A stretch of 64,000 bases of DNA from Gemmatimonadota bacterium (GCA_026387935.1 JAPLKU010000021.1:124001-188000), one strand, 5' to 3'; counted from the stretch's first letter, positions 27,501 to 41,937 are shown. Notes: a model not told the origin generated them from the sequence alone. Program-made: numbers and translations.

Positions 27501-27895
27501 TTGGTGGTCGCTCCGACCTTGCCACCCTTCGGCCTCTTGGTGCCGTACTTGGAGCGGCTCTTGTTTCGGCCGTTGACGCCGGATGCGTCAAGCTTGCCAC
27601 GAACGATGTGATAACGCACGCCTGGAAGATCCTTCACGCGGCCGCCGCGAATGAGCACGATCGAGTGCTCCTGCAGGTTGTGGCCTTCGCCGGGGATATA
27701 GGCGGTGACTTCGAATCCGTTGGTGAGGCGAATACGCGCAACTTTACGGAGCGCGGAGTTCGGCTTCTTCGGGGTGGTGGTGTACACGCGAGTGCACACG
27801 CCACGCTTGAAGGGATTCGCTTTGAGCGCTGGCGCCTTTTCCTTGCGGGCAACGTCGCGCCGGCTCTTGCGAACGAGCTGGTTGATTGTCGGCAT
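27497..27895 (-). CDS. rpsL: 30S ribosomal protein S12
   Basis: The 132-residue S12 of the decoding centre. [22 protein letters not shown] and [17 protein letters not shown] carry the Lys residues equivalent to E. coli K43 and K88 unchanged, so no streptomycin-resistance mutation is present. It is the first gene after a well-formed promoter. Confidence 0.98.
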   Translation of the reverse strand: MPTINQLVRKSRRDVARKEKAPALKANPFKRGVCTRVYTTTPKKPNSALRKVARIRLTNGFEVTAYIPGEGHNLQEHSIVLIRGGRVKDLPGVRYHIVRGKLDASGVNGRNKSRSKYGTKRPKGGKVGATTK

Positions 27896-27936
27896 CTAAC
27901 CCTGAGTCTTGTTCGTCGATCTGCTTCTGCGTGGAT

Positions 27937-27955
27937 CACCCTAGGAGTTAGGGTG
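27937..27955 (-). promoter_or_regulatory. Hairpin in the rpsL leader
   Basis: A 7-bp perfect stem, CACCCTA with TAGGGTG, and 5-base loop lies in the 5' untranslated part of the rpsL-rpsG transcript, about 10-30 bases after the predicted start. It may be a protein-binding or stability element; nothing more can be said. Confidence 0.35.
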
Positions 27956-27972
27956 GCACGGAACAGTCTCGA

Positions 27973-28001
27973 AAGATAGACGGGCGCCTGCCCGATTTCA
28001 A
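27973..28001 (-). promoter_or_regulatory. sigma70-type promoter of rpsL-rpsG
   Basis: On the minus strand TTGAAA (27996-28001, five of six) and TATCTT (27973-27978, four of six) are separated by exactly 17 bp. The predicted start lies near 27966, giving a leader of about 70 bases before the rpsL ATG. Confidence 0.7.
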
Positions 28002-28081
28002 GCTGGCTAAGTGGCGCTGCGGCAAGGGGTAACGGGGTCCCTACGGGATCCCGGGACGCTTCGGCCGGGGCACCGTATCAG

Positions 28082-29008
28082 TTACGGCTTCTTGTCCGGA
28101 TTGATGCGGCTCCAGAAGAGGATCACACCGCAGCCCGAGCGGAAGCGGCTTCCGTACTTGGCCGGCACCTGCGCGGCGCCGGTGTACACCTCGACGCCCT
28201 CAATACCATCTGGCGCGATGGCATTCATATCAAACAACGGCTGCGCAGGCTCCATGCCGAACTGGTACGCGGCCGAGCCGTCCAGGTACACGTCCATGTA
28301 GCAGGCGGCGCGCGTGCCGGTCGAAATCATGACGGCGGGATCGAGGGTATCCGCAACGGCGGTACGACACACCGTACAAGTCGAAACCGGCACTCGCCCG
28401 TTGACGGCAAACGACTGCAGCCCACTGTTCTCGATCTTGAGTCCACCGACGGCGTCGAGCATTTCGGCCGTGCGCTTCTTGCTCCACCGCGCCACATCGT
28501 CGCGCCCAAAAAACCGGCCGACGCCCTGTTTCTGACGGGCGAAGAACTCGCTCATCTTCGCGGACCCATCCGGCGCGTTGGGATTCGCCACCTCAATTGT
28601 CGTTACCGGCCCAGACGGCGCTCCGCGTGGGCGCGTGATGACGATGTCGTCGTACGCAAGCCGCAGTTCGAGACTGACCACGCGACGCTCGCGTACATCA
28701 ATCGTCGTCGATTCCTCGCGAAAGCCCATCGCCCGGACGCGAACCATCACACTTCCCGATGCAAGATTCGGAATGTCATAGCGCCCGGCCGTGTCGGTGC
28801 GCACGGAACGCTGAAGTGACGCGATGAATACTTCGGCGCCCTCCACCGGCGCACCCCCGCTATCCACCACCACCCTGCCTCGTACGCGGCCAGGCGTCGG
28901 CGCGCGCACGGTCGTGTCCTGCGCGAAGAGCGGTGCGGCGAGGAGCGCAGCCGCGCACAGCGCAACGACCGGACGCAAGGCGGCAGCGTCGCGACGGGCC
29001 GGACTCAC
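28082..29008 (-). CDS. Plug-only TonB-receptor-like exported protein
   Basis: A 308-residue protein. The signal peptide ends LLAAPLFAQD, then comes a carboxypeptidase-regulatory-like Ig domain (RVRGRVVVDSGGAPVEGAEVFI, YDIPNLASGSVMVRVRAMGF), a linker, and a segment like the end of a TonB-receptor plug: CYMDVYLDG, then APDGIEGVEVYTGAAQVPAKYG and CGVILFWSR. No beta-barrel follows, so it cannot be a transporter by itself. Cys residues in ACYMDV and SGCGVIL match positions in the second such protein at 50.7 kb and may form a disulfide. The GTG start overlaps the acyltransferase stop (GTGA). Confidence 0.8.
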   Translation of the reverse strand: MSPARRDAAALRPVVALCAAALLAAPLFAQDTTVRAPTPGRVRGRVVVDSGGAPVEGAEVFIASLQRSVRTDTAGRYDIPNLASGSVMVRVRAMGFREESTTIDVRERRVVSLELRLAYDDIVITRPRGAPSGPVTTIEVANPNAPDGSAKMSEFFARQKQGVGRFFGRDDVARWSKKRTAEMLDAVGGLKIENSGLQSFAVNGRVPVSTCTVCRTAVADTLDPAVMISTGTRAACYMDVYLDGSAAYQFGMEPAQPLFDMNAIAPDGIEGVEVYTGAAQVPAKYGSRFRSGCGVILFWSRINPDKKP

Positions 29009-30477
29009 AGATCCACCACCGTGTACACGGGCAGCACATCTCGCGCGCGCACGGCGGCTTCGAACTCGCCGAGCAGATGCGAAATGGAGTTGGCGTAGTA
29101 GCTCACGAGCTCACGTCCCCTGGGAAGCACTACGATGCCGTCCGGACCGCGCGCCACGGCGCGCCGCATCCATAGCAACTCTACTGCCCGATCGATCACC
29201 GCGTCCAGCGGTGCGTGGGCGTCAACGATCTGGCGGCCATCTTCGATCAGCGATTGACGAAGTTCGCCGACGCGGTCCAGCAGCAGCGGGCGCGGTACGT
29301 AATCGGCGTCAAGTGACTGAATCGCGGCACATACCAGTGGCACGGCCGGCACGGGCATGAGTTCGCCAATCCGCCGCATCGCGTCGTCGGCAATGCCCTG
29401 CACTTCAGCCAAGCGTTCGTGTCGTTCGAGCGCGAAGATGTTGCGGCCTCGGGCTTTGAGCTCGGCGAACCAGGGCGAGAGCGGCACCGGTTCGCCGATC
29501 ACCACGACCGCATCGCCGTGACGTTTCCAGCTGCGCGTGACAATGCGAAACGTGTTCCAGAGCGCATACCAGAGGACCATGCTGAACTGCACGATCCTCG
29601 GCGGCGGACGGTGGCCATCCTCGGGGTGCAACTCGCGGAGGAGCGAGCGATCCTCGAGTACGCGATCGTAATTGATCGCCACCGGCACGATATACACGCG
29701 CTCGGCGACGGCCGGGTCGCGCGCGACGCCGATGATGTAGTCGAGCAGTCCGATTTTGGCCGGGCGGAAATTTCCGTCGCGCGTGAGTCCGCCTTCCGGG
29801 AAAATTCCCTGCGTCACGCCGTTCTTCGTGATGAGCTGCACGTAGCGCTCGAGGACGGCGTGATAGAGCGTCTCGCGAAAGCGGCGCCGAATGAAATACG
29901 CGCCAAAAGCCTTGAAGAGGTACTCGAGCGGAAACACGCGCGCCCACTCGCCCACGGCGTAGGAGATGGCCACCTGCCCGCCGAGCGCGTGCGCAGCCAG
30001 GATGTAGTCGGCGTTGGACCGATGGTTCATCAGGTAAACGATCACCGCATCGCGCGGGAGCTCCGCCACTGCCGATGCACGCTTGTCGACAATCGAAACG
30101 CGAAAGAACAATTTGATTGCCGCTTCAGCGACAGCCAGCCCGATCTGGTAATAGAACCAGAGCGAGAAGGCTGGGACGACTTCATTGAGGTAGGTGCGAA
30201 CGCGCGTCCACGCTTCGTGTTCGGTGACTCCATGCTCGATGACGTGGGCTCTGACTGCCGCTGCGATTTCCGCGTCGTCGAGCAGCGTGGCGATGATCGT
30301 CGCGCGGTCGGCGAGCTTGAAGCGGTCCACGCGCGCACCGAAGCGTTTGTGGGCGCGGAGCGACGAGCGATGGGCCCACCGCCGCCACCAGCGCGCGGCG
30401 ACCCCGGTGAGGAGCAACATCAGGCCAATCGCGACAACTGCGCCCAGCCCGAATGCGAGGAGGTTCGAGCGAATCAT
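29005..30477 (-). CDS. PlsB-like glycerol-3-phosphate acyltransferase family protein
   Basis: A 490-residue protein with an N-terminal membrane segment (LLAFGLGAVVAIGLMLLLTG). All four acyltransferase motifs are present: I, NHRSNAD (H-x4-D catalytic pair, about residue 150); II, GAYFIRRRFRE; III, FPEGGLTRDG; IV, VPVAINYDRVLE. This pattern fits the GPAT/PlsB branch rather than the shorter PlsC. E. coli PlsB is about 800 residues, so this is a compact version. It probably makes lysophosphatidic acid at the inner membrane. Its end is coupled to the plug-only gene by a GTGA overlap. Confidence 0.85.
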   Translation of the reverse strand: MIRSNLLAFGLGAVVAIGLMLLLTGVAARWWRRWAHRSSLRAHKRFGARVDRFKLADRATIIATLLDDAEIAAAVRAHVIEHGVTEHEAWTRVRTYLNEVVPAFSLWFYYQIGLAVAEAAIKLFFRVSIVDKRASAVAELPRDAVIVYLMNHRSNADYILAAHALGGQVAISYAVGEWARVFPLEYLFKAFGAYFIRRRFRETLYHAVLERYVQLITKNGVTQGIFPEGGLTRDGNFRPAKIGLLDYIIGVARDPAVAERVYIVPVAINYDRVLEDRSLLRELHPEDGHRPPPRIVQFSMVLWYALWNTFRIVTRSWKRHGDAVVVIGEPVPLSPWFAELKARGRNIFALERHERLAEVQGIADDAMRRIGELMPVPAVPLVCAAIQSLDADYVPRPLLLDRVGELRQSLIEDGRQIVDAHAPLDAVIDRAVELLWMRRAVARGPDGIVVLPRGRELVSYYANSISHLLGEFEAAVRARDVLPVYTVVDL

Positions 30478-30592
30478 GGCGTCTGCATGCGCACCGGGAT
30501 GTTAGCGCCGGAGAACGGTCGCAGCGATGACACCGCCAGAGCTGGGAAATACGCCCCGTTGATGCAACCGGACGGCCACGCCGTGCATGTGG

Positions 30593-31891
30593 CTACTTCG
30601 CCAGCGCATTCCAGTCCCGCGGCGCATCCGTCACGGGTTGAAGGATCCTCCAGCCGACGAGCACCATCGCGAAGAGCGACACCAGCGCGATGGCCTGTCC
30701 CGTAAGCTCTGGCGCGCCATTCCGCTGGACGACCACATACATGATCACGCTCCAGAGAAGCGGACCGGTGACGGCGGAGAAACGACCAACCATTCCGTAG
30801 AGTCCGTAGAACTCGCCGATACGATCCGGCGGCGTGAGGCGCAGCATGTACGGACGATCTGCGCTCCAGATTCCGCCCATTGCCACTCCAGCCTGCACGG
30901 CCACCAGATAGAGCCAGCCGACGGGCAACCGGAAGAAACCGATCGCCGCCGCAAGCGTGAACGTCCAGAGCCAGATAAAGAGCACGATGTTCAGGGTGCG
31001 CTTGGGTCCGATCTTGTCCACGAGCCAGCCCCACACGAATCCACCGACCACCGCGAACGAAATCGCGGCCATCATAACGAGCTGTGCCGTGTGCTCGCCG
31101 GCTTCTTTTGTACCGCCATTCACCATTGCGACGTTGATCGCGTACAAGGACATGTACGAAATCACAGTGTTGATCGCGTCGGTATAGAAAATCCGCCCGA
31201 GCAGGAATCGGAGCAGGCCGGGATACTTGTGGCCTTCCTTCAATGTGCGAAGGGTCTGGGCCGTGGACTCCTTGATCACGGCCAACCCAAACACCGGGCG
31301 CGGATTGGGGTTCCCTCGCTCCTTCACCAAGAGGAAACAGGGGATCGCAAAGATCAGGAAGGTCGCGGCAATTATTCCGAAGAGCAGCGGCTTGTCCTTC
31401 GTGCCGAGGAGGAGGCCGATGGCGACGGCAAGGTACGAACCGAGATACCCGACGCCCACGCCGATGCCGCTGATCCGTCCGCGGTTGTGTTCCGTTGTCA
31501 CCTCGGGCAACAGCGAATCATAGAACTGCAGCCCCGCCTGATACGCAGCGTTGCCAACGATGAACAGCCCCGCCGACATGAGATACGAGCCGCGCGCGAT
31601 CAGCGCGGTGCAGGCGCAACAGATGACCGTCGTCCAAATGAGGAATGGCATCCGGCGCGCGGCACGATCGGTCATCGCGCCAAGCAGCGGCGAAATGACA
31701 AAGATCATCCCCATGGACATCGTGGTGATGATGCCGTACACCGAGTCGGCGCGTTGGGCCCCGACTTCGTCGCGCACATAGAGGGAGAAGTAGAGCGACA
31801 CTACGCCCATCGAAAAAATCGTGTTCGCCAGGTCGTACAGCACCCAGCTCACCACGGCACGCTGCGGGATGACTCGGGTCGGTTCCGTCAT
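30593..31891 (-). CDS. MFS transporter, UMF1 family
   Basis: A 432-residue, 12-helix membrane protein. SWVLYDLANTIFSMGVVSLYF at the N-terminus is the hallmark of the UMF1 (Atg22-related) MFS family, and GAMTDRAARRMPFL is the loop-2 MFS signature. Substrate unknown. It lies upstream of the acyltransferase gene on the same strand with a 115-bp gap that shows no clear signal. Confidence 0.88.
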   Translation of the reverse strand: MTEPTRVIPQRAVVSWVLYDLANTIFSMGVVSLYFSLYVRDEVGAQRADSVYGIITTMSMGMIFVISPLLGAMTDRAARRMPFLIWTTVICCACTALIARGSYLMSAGLFIVGNAAYQAGLQFYDSLLPEVTTEHNRGRISGIGVGVGYLGSYLAVAIGLLLGTKDKPLLFGIIAATFLIFAIPCFLLVKERGNPNPRPVFGLAVIKESTAQTLRTLKEGHKYPGLLRFLLGRIFYTDAINTVISYMSLYAINVAMVNGGTKEAGEHTAQLVMMAAISFAVVGGFVWGWLVDKIGPKRTLNIVLFIWLWTFTLAAAIGFFRLPVGWLYLVAVQAGVAMGGIWSADRPYMLRLTPPDRIGEFYGLYGMVGRFSAVTGPLLWSVIMYVVVQRNGAPELTGQAIALVSLFAMVLVGWRILQPVTDAPRDWNALAK

Positions 31892-31933
31892 GTCAGCTGG
31901 GCTCGCCGCCGGCGCGCACGGACGAGTCGGTGC

Positions 31934-32614
31934 TCAGTTGGCCGCGAAGCAGTACAACAGCCCGGCGCCACCGGTCGCAACCAGATTGGGCTGGCTGCAC
32001 CCACGCGACGCGTGCGTCGAGTTCCATGACGAGTTACCACCGCCCGTGCGGTCGCTGTGACCGAGCATCGCGCTGCCCGTGGCGGCGTTGCTCGTGTAGT
32101 TGCTGCAGGTGGTGTCGAACGTGCCGCCTACGGCGCGCCCAAACGAGTCGGAGCCCGTGATGATGTCGTGGGTGTTCGGCGTGTCGCCAACGCCGTTCAC
32201 CGGAAGTCCCTTCTCGGTGAGCGCGTTGACCTTGTTCATCTGGCTACGGTCGCGAATGATGTCGCCATGCAGGTCGGCGGCATTCGCGGCAATGAGCGCG
32301 CCCTTCACGTTGTGCCAGGGACCGCTACCGATCCGGTCACGCGCATTGATCGGTTTGCCATCGGCGGCCGTTGCGCTGAGATAGGCACGCCACGTCCGGC
32401 CCGGCGCCTGCGCGACACCTGACGCGTCGGCCAACGTCTTGCAGTGCGCATCAGCGCCATCGAGTCCGCCAAGATTGGCGCCGTCACCCTTGCCCGCACT
32501 GGTGACGAAAAAGCTCATCGGGCTGGCGGGCTGGGCCGGAGCCTGCGCCGGCGCCACGGTCGACGTCAATGCCACCGCCGCGACCGCGGCAAATGCGTAC
32601 GTGAGTTTCTGCAT
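31934..32614 (-). CDS. Secreted lectin/endostatin-like protein of unknown role
   Basis: A 226-residue protein. The ATG at 32612-32614 has GGAAGG upstream and gives a clean signal peptide (FAAVAAVALTSTVAPAQA). The mature part has the repeat-free fold seen in secreted proteins of myxobacteria and relatives: GGLDGADAHCKTLADASG, WRAYLSATAADG, ARDRIGSGPWHN, then Cys residues in DTTCSNYTS, SRGCSQPN and LLYCFAAN. This resembles the C-type-lectin/endostatin-like (DUF1554-type) group. It is probably a periplasmic or extracellular binding protein. Confidence 0.7.
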   Translation of the reverse strand: MQKLTYAFAAVAAVALTSTVAPAQAPAQPASPMSFFVTSAGKGDGANLGGLDGADAHCKTLADASGVAQAPGRTWRAYLSATAADGKPINARDRIGSGPWHNVKGALIAANAADLHGDIIRDRSQMNKVNALTEKGLPVNGVGDTPNTHDIITGSDSFGRAVGGTFDTTCSNYTSNAATGSAMLGHSDRTGGGNSSWNSTHASRGCSQPNLVATGGAGLLYCFAAN

Positions 32615-32671
32615 CGGATTCCTTCCGGTCAGAGTGGGCAAACCGCTCCGAGAAAACATACCTCTAAACGA

Positions 32672-32708
32672 AACGGCCCGGAGCGGTGAACCACCGCCCC
32701 GGGCCGTT
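32672..32708 (-). terminator. Terminator of the rpoBC operon
   Basis: A 17-bp stem (AACGGCCCGGGGCGGTG on the minus strand with its partner, one G-U pair) and 3-base loop lies 26 bp beyond the rpoC stop and is followed by TCGTTTAG. It separates rpoC from the lectin-like gene. Confidence 0.8.
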
Positions 32709-32733
32709 CTGCCTACTGCCTGCTGCGCGCTGC

Positions 32734-32736
<3 letters not shown>
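32709..32736. repeat. Heptamer-periodic tract at the rpoC stop
   Basis: Units CTGCCTA, CTGCCTG, CTGCGCG, CTGCCTA in exact 7-bp phase; the last includes the rpoC stop codon (CTA at 32734-32736). The tract abuts the rpoC terminator stem. Confidence 0.6.
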
Positions 32737-37059
<4,323 letters not shown>

Positions 37060-37062
37060 GGG

Positions 37063-40000
37063 TTATTCCTCGCTCCCATTGGTGAAGGGAGAGTTGTAGC
37101 CGTCGGCATTCGCATCCATCGTGACGTGGATGCCGAGCGCCTGGAGCTCCTTCACGAGCACGTTGAATGATTCCGGCGTGCCCGGTTCAGGCAGGTTCTG
37201 CCCCTTCACAATCGCCTCGTACACCCGTGAACGCCCGTTCACGTCGTCCGACTTGACCGTGAGGATTTCCTGGAGCGTGTGCGCGGCGCCATACGCCTCG
37301 AGCGCCCACACTTCCATTTCGCCAAAACGCTGGCCGCCGAACTGCGCCTTACCAGCGAGCGGCTGCTGCGTGACGAGCGAGTACGGTCCGATGGAGCGCG
37401 CGTGGATCTTGTCGTCGACGAGATGGCTGAGCTTCAGCATGTAGACATGCCCCACCGTCACCGGCGACGAGAACTTCTCGCCCGTCCGGCCGTCGCGCAG
37501 GAAGATCTTGCCGCCCGGCTGGAGTCCCGTATAACGGAGGAGCTCCACCGCCGCCTTGTCGACGTCGGCATCAGACTTCTTGACCAGCATCGCGGCGAGC
37601 GCCGGATAGCCAGCCTCTTCGAGCAGTTCGGCACCGGTCATGGCGGACCGCTTCTCGAGTTCCTTGGCCGCCTTCTTGAACTCAGGCTTCCGCGCAGCGG
37701 CGAAGTCCTCGCTCTCGGTGGCGTCTTCATTGAACTTCACGCCGTGGCCGAGCGCCTCGATCTCACGATCGGAGAGCTCCTTGGCGGCGGCCGCGATGAA
37801 ATCGCGGATCGAATGGAACACGTCGCGTGCGTCCTGCGACATCGTGCGGCTGCCCAGATCGTTCAGCGTCGCATCCGCGAGCAGCTCAACTCGTGCTTCC
37901 GCCCCGACTTCCGGGCGAATGTCCCTGAGCAGCGTCTTGATTTCCTTGTCGGTCGGCGCAGGCGCCGGCGCGTTCAGGCGCAACGCGTCGCGCACCCAGT
38001 TCATACCGGCCAGCTTCAGCAGCATGCCGATCTCGCGCTCGTTGGCGCCCTGAAACACCGGCGTCTTTGCGTAGAAGCCGAGGATCCGCGCCGCCCATCC
38101 AAGATGGGTTTCGAGAATTTGCCCGACGTTCATACGGCTCGGCACGCCGAGCGGGTTGAGCACGATGTCCACCGGACGACCGTCCGGCAGGAACGGCATG
38201 TCTTCTTCAGGCACGATGCGGGCAACAATACCCTTATTGCCGTGACGGCCGGCCATCTTGTCGCCCACCGAGATCTTGCGCTTCTCGGCGAGGTAGACCT
38301 TCACAAGCTGAATCACGCCCGGCGGGAGCTCATCGGGCTGGAGAATGCGGTCGATGCGCTCTTCCGCCTTCTCTTCGATGCGCGCCTTCACTTCGTTGGC
38401 CGCGTCGATGATCTCGCGGATGGCGTCATTCACCTTCTTGTTCTCGACCCGGAAGGTCTTGAGGTCGAGCGTGGCAAGGCGCACGCCGTCGAGGACATCG
38501 CCCGAGAGCTTCGTGCCCGCGGGAATCGCCTCTTCCACCGTGCCGGACTTAAGCGCGAGCGCGACGACCTGACCGTCGAGCAGTTCCTTCAGCTCGCCGT
38601 CACGCACGTCGTTCACGTGCACCTTTTCCTCACCTTCGAGGCGGCGCACTTCGCCAATCCGTTCGCCGCGGTCCTTTTCGACCACCTGGTCTTCAACGCG
38701 CGAGAAGATCTTGACGTCGATGACGACGCCTTCGACACCCGGCGAAACCTTGAGCGACGAATCCTTCACGTCCTTCGCCTTCTCACCGAAGATGGCCGTC
38801 AGCAGCTTCTCTTCCGGCGAGAGCTCCGTTTCACCCTTCGGCGTGATCTTGCCGACGAGGATGTCGCCCGGACGCACATGTGCGCCGATGCGAACGATGC
38901 CGCGCTCGTCGAGATCCACAAGCGACTCTTCCGAGACGTTCGGGATTTCCCGCGTGATTTCTTCCTGGCCGCGCTTGGTATCGCGGACATGAAGTTCCAT
39001 CTCCTGGATGTGGATGGACGAGTACACGTCCTCCTTGACCAGGCGCTCGGAGAGCACGATGGCGTCTTCGAAGTTGTGTCCATACCACGGCATGAACGCG
39101 ACGAGCACGTTGGAGCCGAGGGCGAGCTGGCCATGTTCCGTTGCGGCGCCGTCGGCGAGCACTTCGCCCGCCTTGACGGTCTGACCGCGCCGGACGATCG
39201 GGCGCTGATTGATTGCCGTGTCCTGATTCGTGCGCCAGTACTTCCGGACCTTGTAGCGGTCCTGCTGCGTGAGCCGCGCGAGCGGTTCGTCGGCGCCCTT
39301 CTTTCCCTTCTCTGCCGGGCCGGCATCAACGATGATCTCGTCGGCCGTTACGCGCGTCACGACACCGCTACGCTTGGCGATGACCATGGCGCCCGAGTCC
39401 CGCGCGACCGTCTCTTCAAGGCCCGTGCCCACGAGCGGCGTCTGCGGGTTGAGGAGCGGCACGCTCTGGCGCTGCATATTCGAGCCCATGAGCGCACGAT
39501 TGGCGTCGTCGTGCTCAAGGAACGGGATGAGCGCGGCGGCGATGGAGACGAGCTGTTCCGGCGCGACATCCATGTAGTCGATGCGCGACGGCGGCGTGAG
39601 TGGGAAGTCCGACCCATGACGGCAGAGCACGAGCTCGTCGACGAAGGTATGGTCGTCGGCCAACTTCGCATTCGCCTGCGCGATGATGGAGTCTTCTTCC
39701 TTGTTCGCGTCCAGCCAGGTGATTTCGGTGGTGCTCACCTTGCCGTTCTTCACGACGCGGTACGGCGTTTCCACGAAACCGAGGTCGTTCACGCGCGCAT
39801 AGCACGCCAGCGACGTGATGAGTCCGATGTTCGGACCTTCTGGCGTTTCGATGGGGCACATGCGGCCGTACTGCGAGTAGTGCACGTCACGGACTTCGAA
39901 GCCGGCACGCTCACGCGTGAGGCCGCCAGGTCCGAGCGCCGAGAGACGACGCTTGTGCGTCAGCTCGCCGAGCGGATTGGTCTGGTCCATGAACTGCGAG

Positions 40001-41745
40001 AGCTGGCTCGACCCGAAGAACGCCTGAATGACGGCGCTCACGGTGCGGGCATTGACCAGGTCGTCGAGCGCGATTTTCTCGGTGTCCTGGTTGATGCTCA
40101 TGCGCTCCTTCACGAGGCGCGCCATACGTGAGAGGCCCACCGAGAACTGGTTGGCGATGAGCTCGCCCACCGAGCGAATGCGGCGGTTACCCAGATGATC
40201 GATGTCATCCACATGGCCGCGGCCTTCGTGGAGTTCCACGAGGTACCGGACGATGGCGATGAAGTCTTCCTTCGTCAGGACCGTGTGGTTTGACGCCGTC
40301 GTCAGACCGAGGCGCTGGTTGATCTTGTAGCGGCCGACGCGGCCGAGGTCGTAGCGCTTGGGCGAGAAGAACAGGCGCTCGAGCGCCTGCTTGGCGGTTT
40401 CCTTGTTCGGTGCGTCGCCCGGACGGAGGAGCGAGTAGATCGCCTTCAACGCTTCGGCTTCGCCGAACTCGGATTCGGTCGACTCCTTGTGGCCTCGGCG
40501 ACGACGGGCTTCGTCGTCGAAGTGGCCGGGGTTTGTCGGGTCCTTGGCGAGCGTGTTCTTGATGAGCGTGCTCTCGGCGCGGCCACTCGGCACGAAGCAG
40601 CGGACCTTGTTCAGGCCGTGCTTGCGAAGGCGCTTGGCGAGGGTCTCCTTGAGCATGTCGCCAGCTTCGGCAATGACTTCGCCGGTTTCCGGGTCGGACG
40701 CGTCAACGGCAATCACGCGCGCCACCGGACGTTCGCCACGCTCGAGGGCCTCGAGTTCGTCTCGGAGGTCCACCGTGCCATAGCTCGCGAACACCTTGAT
40801 CGTGTCGATCTTGAGGCGGCGGAGGCGGTTGAACACCTCTTCCGTCAGCTCATCACCTTCGCGCACGGCCAAGTCGGCTTCGGCGCGCTCACGCTCGGCG
40901 CGGGCCTTCTTGGTCTTGAGCTTTGGTGCGTCGATTACTGCCGCTTCTCCGGCAAGGGTAACCGTCTCCGCGACGATCGCCCCGATGACTTCGCGGTTCT
41001 CGGCGCGGCCTTCGCGCTTCTTGGTCAGGTCGAGCTCACGCACCGCGAAGAACAGACGCAGGATGTCGGAGTTCGAGCCGTACCCGAAGGCGCGCAAGAG
41101 CGCGGTGGCCGGGAACTTCTTCTTCTTGTCGATGTGGACGTAAATGATGTCGTGGATGTCGACAGTGAACTCCACCCATGAGCCACGGAACGGGATGATG
41201 CGACTCGAGATAAGCCGCTGTCCGTTTGGATGCGTCGACTCTTCGAACACGACTCCAGGCGAGCGGTGCAGCTGGCTCACGATGACGCGTTCGGCGCCAT
41301 TGATCACGAAGGTGCCGAGCGGAGTGAGCAGCGGAAGCTCTCCGAGGTAGACCTCCTTCTCGATCTGGTTCTTGATGCGCTTCTTGCCTTCGACGGGCTC
41401 GGGCTCGAAGACCGTCAGGATCAGCGTCGCCTTGAGCGGCGCCGAGTAGGTCATGTCGCGCTCGATGCACTCTTCGACGGAGTACTTCGGCTCACCCAAG
41501 GTGTATTTCTTGAAGTCGAGCGAGAAGTTCTCGTGGACGTCGGTGATGGGGAACAGGTCCTTGAAGACCCGCTCGAGACCCACGTCCTCGCGATTGGCCG
41601 CGGCTGCGTCGAGCTGCAGCAGCGACTCGAAGGCGCGGGTCTGGATGTCGAGCAGGTGGGGCATCCCCATGCCCTGCTCGAGCTTTCCGAAGGAAATCTG
41701 CTTAATCATGTCGTTCCGGGGCTCACCCGGGAGGTTTTCTGCCAT
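37063..41745 (-). CDS. rpoB: DNA-directed RNA polymerase subunit beta with a long insertion
   Basis: About 1560 residues. The rifampicin region [20 protein letters not shown] is wild-type in character, and [12 protein letters not shown] and [15 protein letters not shown] carry catalytic and switch contacts. Between LLKLAGM and [17 protein letters not shown] (37528-38004) lie about 155 residues ([18 protein letters not shown] ... [15 protein letters not shown]) where E. coli and B. subtilis have only a few. Start uncertain: GTG 41769, ATG 41745 (chosen, MAENLPGE) or ATG 41709 (MIKQISFGK). It follows rplL with a gap of about 190 bp. Confidence 0.98.
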   Translation of the reverse strand: MAENLPGEPRNDMIKQISFGKLEQGMGMPHLLDIQTRAFESLLQLDAAAANREDVGLERVFKDLFPITDVHENFSLDFKKYTLGEPKYSVEECIERDMTYSAPLKATLILTVFEPEPVEGKKRIKNQIEKEVYLGELPLLTPLGTFVINGAERVIVSQLHRSPGVVFEESTHPNGQRLISSRIIPFRGSWVEFTVDIHDIIYVHIDKKKKFPATALLRAFGYGSNSDILRLFFAVRELDLTKKREGRAENREVIGAIVAETVTLAGEAAVIDAPKLKTKKARAERERAEADLAVREGDELTEEVFNRLRRLKIDTIKVFASYGTVDLRDELEALERGERPVARVIAVDASDPETGEVIAEAGDMLKETLAKRLRKHGLNKVRCFVPSGRAESTLIKNTLAKDPTNPGHFDDEARRRRGHKESTESEFGEAEALKAIYSLLRPGDAPNKETAKQALERLFFSPKRYDLGRVGRYKINQRLGLTTASNHTVLTKEDFIAIVRYLVELHEGRGHVDDIDHLGNRRIRSVGELIANQFSVGLSRMARLVKERMSINQDTEKIALDDLVNARTVSAVIQAFFGSSQLSQFMDQTNPLGELTHKRRLSALGPGGLTRERAGFEVRDVHYSQYGRMCPIETPEGPNIGLITSLACYARVNDLGFVETPYRVVKNGKVSTTEITWLDANKEEDSIIAQANAKLADDHTFVDELVLCRHGSDFPLTPPSRIDYMDVAPEQLVSIAAALIPFLEHDDANRALMGSNMQRQSVPLLNPQTPLVGTGLEETVARDSGAMVIAKRSGVVTRVTADEIIVDAGPAEKGKKGADEPLARLTQQDRYKVRKYWRTNQDTAINQRPIVRRGQTVKAGEVLADGAATEHGQLALGSNVLVAFMPWYGHNFEDAIVLSERLVKEDVYSSIHIQEMELHVRDTKRGQEEITREIPNVSEESLVDLDERGIVRIGAHVRPGDILVGKITPKGETELSPEEKLLTAIFGEKAKDVKDSSLKVSPGVEGVVIDVKIFSRVEDQVVEKDRGERIGEVRRLEGEEKVHVNDVRDGELKELLDGQVVALALKSGTVEEAIPAGTKLSGDVLDGVRLATLDLKTFRVENKKVNDAIREIIDAANEVKARIEEKAEERIDRILQPDELPPGVIQLVKVYLAEKRKISVGDKMAGRHGNKGIVARIVPEEDMPFLPDGRPVDIVLNPLGVPSRMNVGQILETHLGWAARILGFYAKTPVFQGANEREIGMLLKLAGMNWVRDALRLNAPAPAPTDKEIKTLLRDIRPEVGAEARVELLADATLNDLGSRTMSQDARDVFHSIRDFIAAAAKELSDREIEALGHGVKFNEDATESEDFAAARKPEFKKAAKELEKRSAMTGAELLEEAGYPALAAMLVKKSDADVDKAAVELLRYTGLQPGGKIFLRDGRTGEKFSSPVTVGHVYMLKLSHLVDDKIHARSIGPYSLVTQQPLAGKAQFGGQRFGEMEVWALEAYGAAHTLQEILTVKSDDVNGRSRVYEAIVKGQNLPEPGTPESFNVLVKELQALGIHVTMDANADGYNSPFTNGSEE

Positions 41746-41874
41746 GCACAAAGCGCCACGCCCCGGCACCCGACAGGTTGTTCTGTGGGATGACGGTGCG
41801 CGTGCAGTCTGACCGCGGTGCTGCGAGTGTAGCGGTGGAGCGAAGTCGTCACGGAATCGAAGTCAAGTAGAGGT

Positions 41875-41937
41875 GGCAGTAGGCAGCGGGCAGTTGGCAG
41901 TGGTTACTGCCAACCCCCAGCTGTCATCTGTCAGCCG
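41875..41937. repeat. Heptamer-periodic tract between rplL and rpoB
   Basis: Nine contiguous 7-base units: GGCAGTA, GGCAGCG, GGCAGTT, GGCAGTG, GTTACTG, CCAACCC, CCAGCTG, TCATCTG, TCAGCCG, ending at the base before the rplL stop. The family motif changes strand in the middle, which creates a hairpin (listed separately). This is the longest clear tract in the window. Confidence 0.65.
41893..41914. promoter_or_regulatory. Hairpin in the rplL-rpoB gap
   Basis: GTTGGCAGT and ACTGCCAAC form a 9-bp perfect stem with a 4-base loop. It lies in the transcript between rplL and rpoB, where E. coli has a partial attenuator and an RNase III site. No T-run follows, so processing or attenuation rather than full termination is possible. 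Confidence 0.4.

Noticed and set aside
37279-40131. A 950-codon open frame on the plus strand opposite rpoB
   Set aside because: It is a complementary-frame shadow of rpoB with no recognisable domain. The same applies to long antisense frames over rpoC (33751-35475), fusA (16065-17762) and uvrA (53865-56282).
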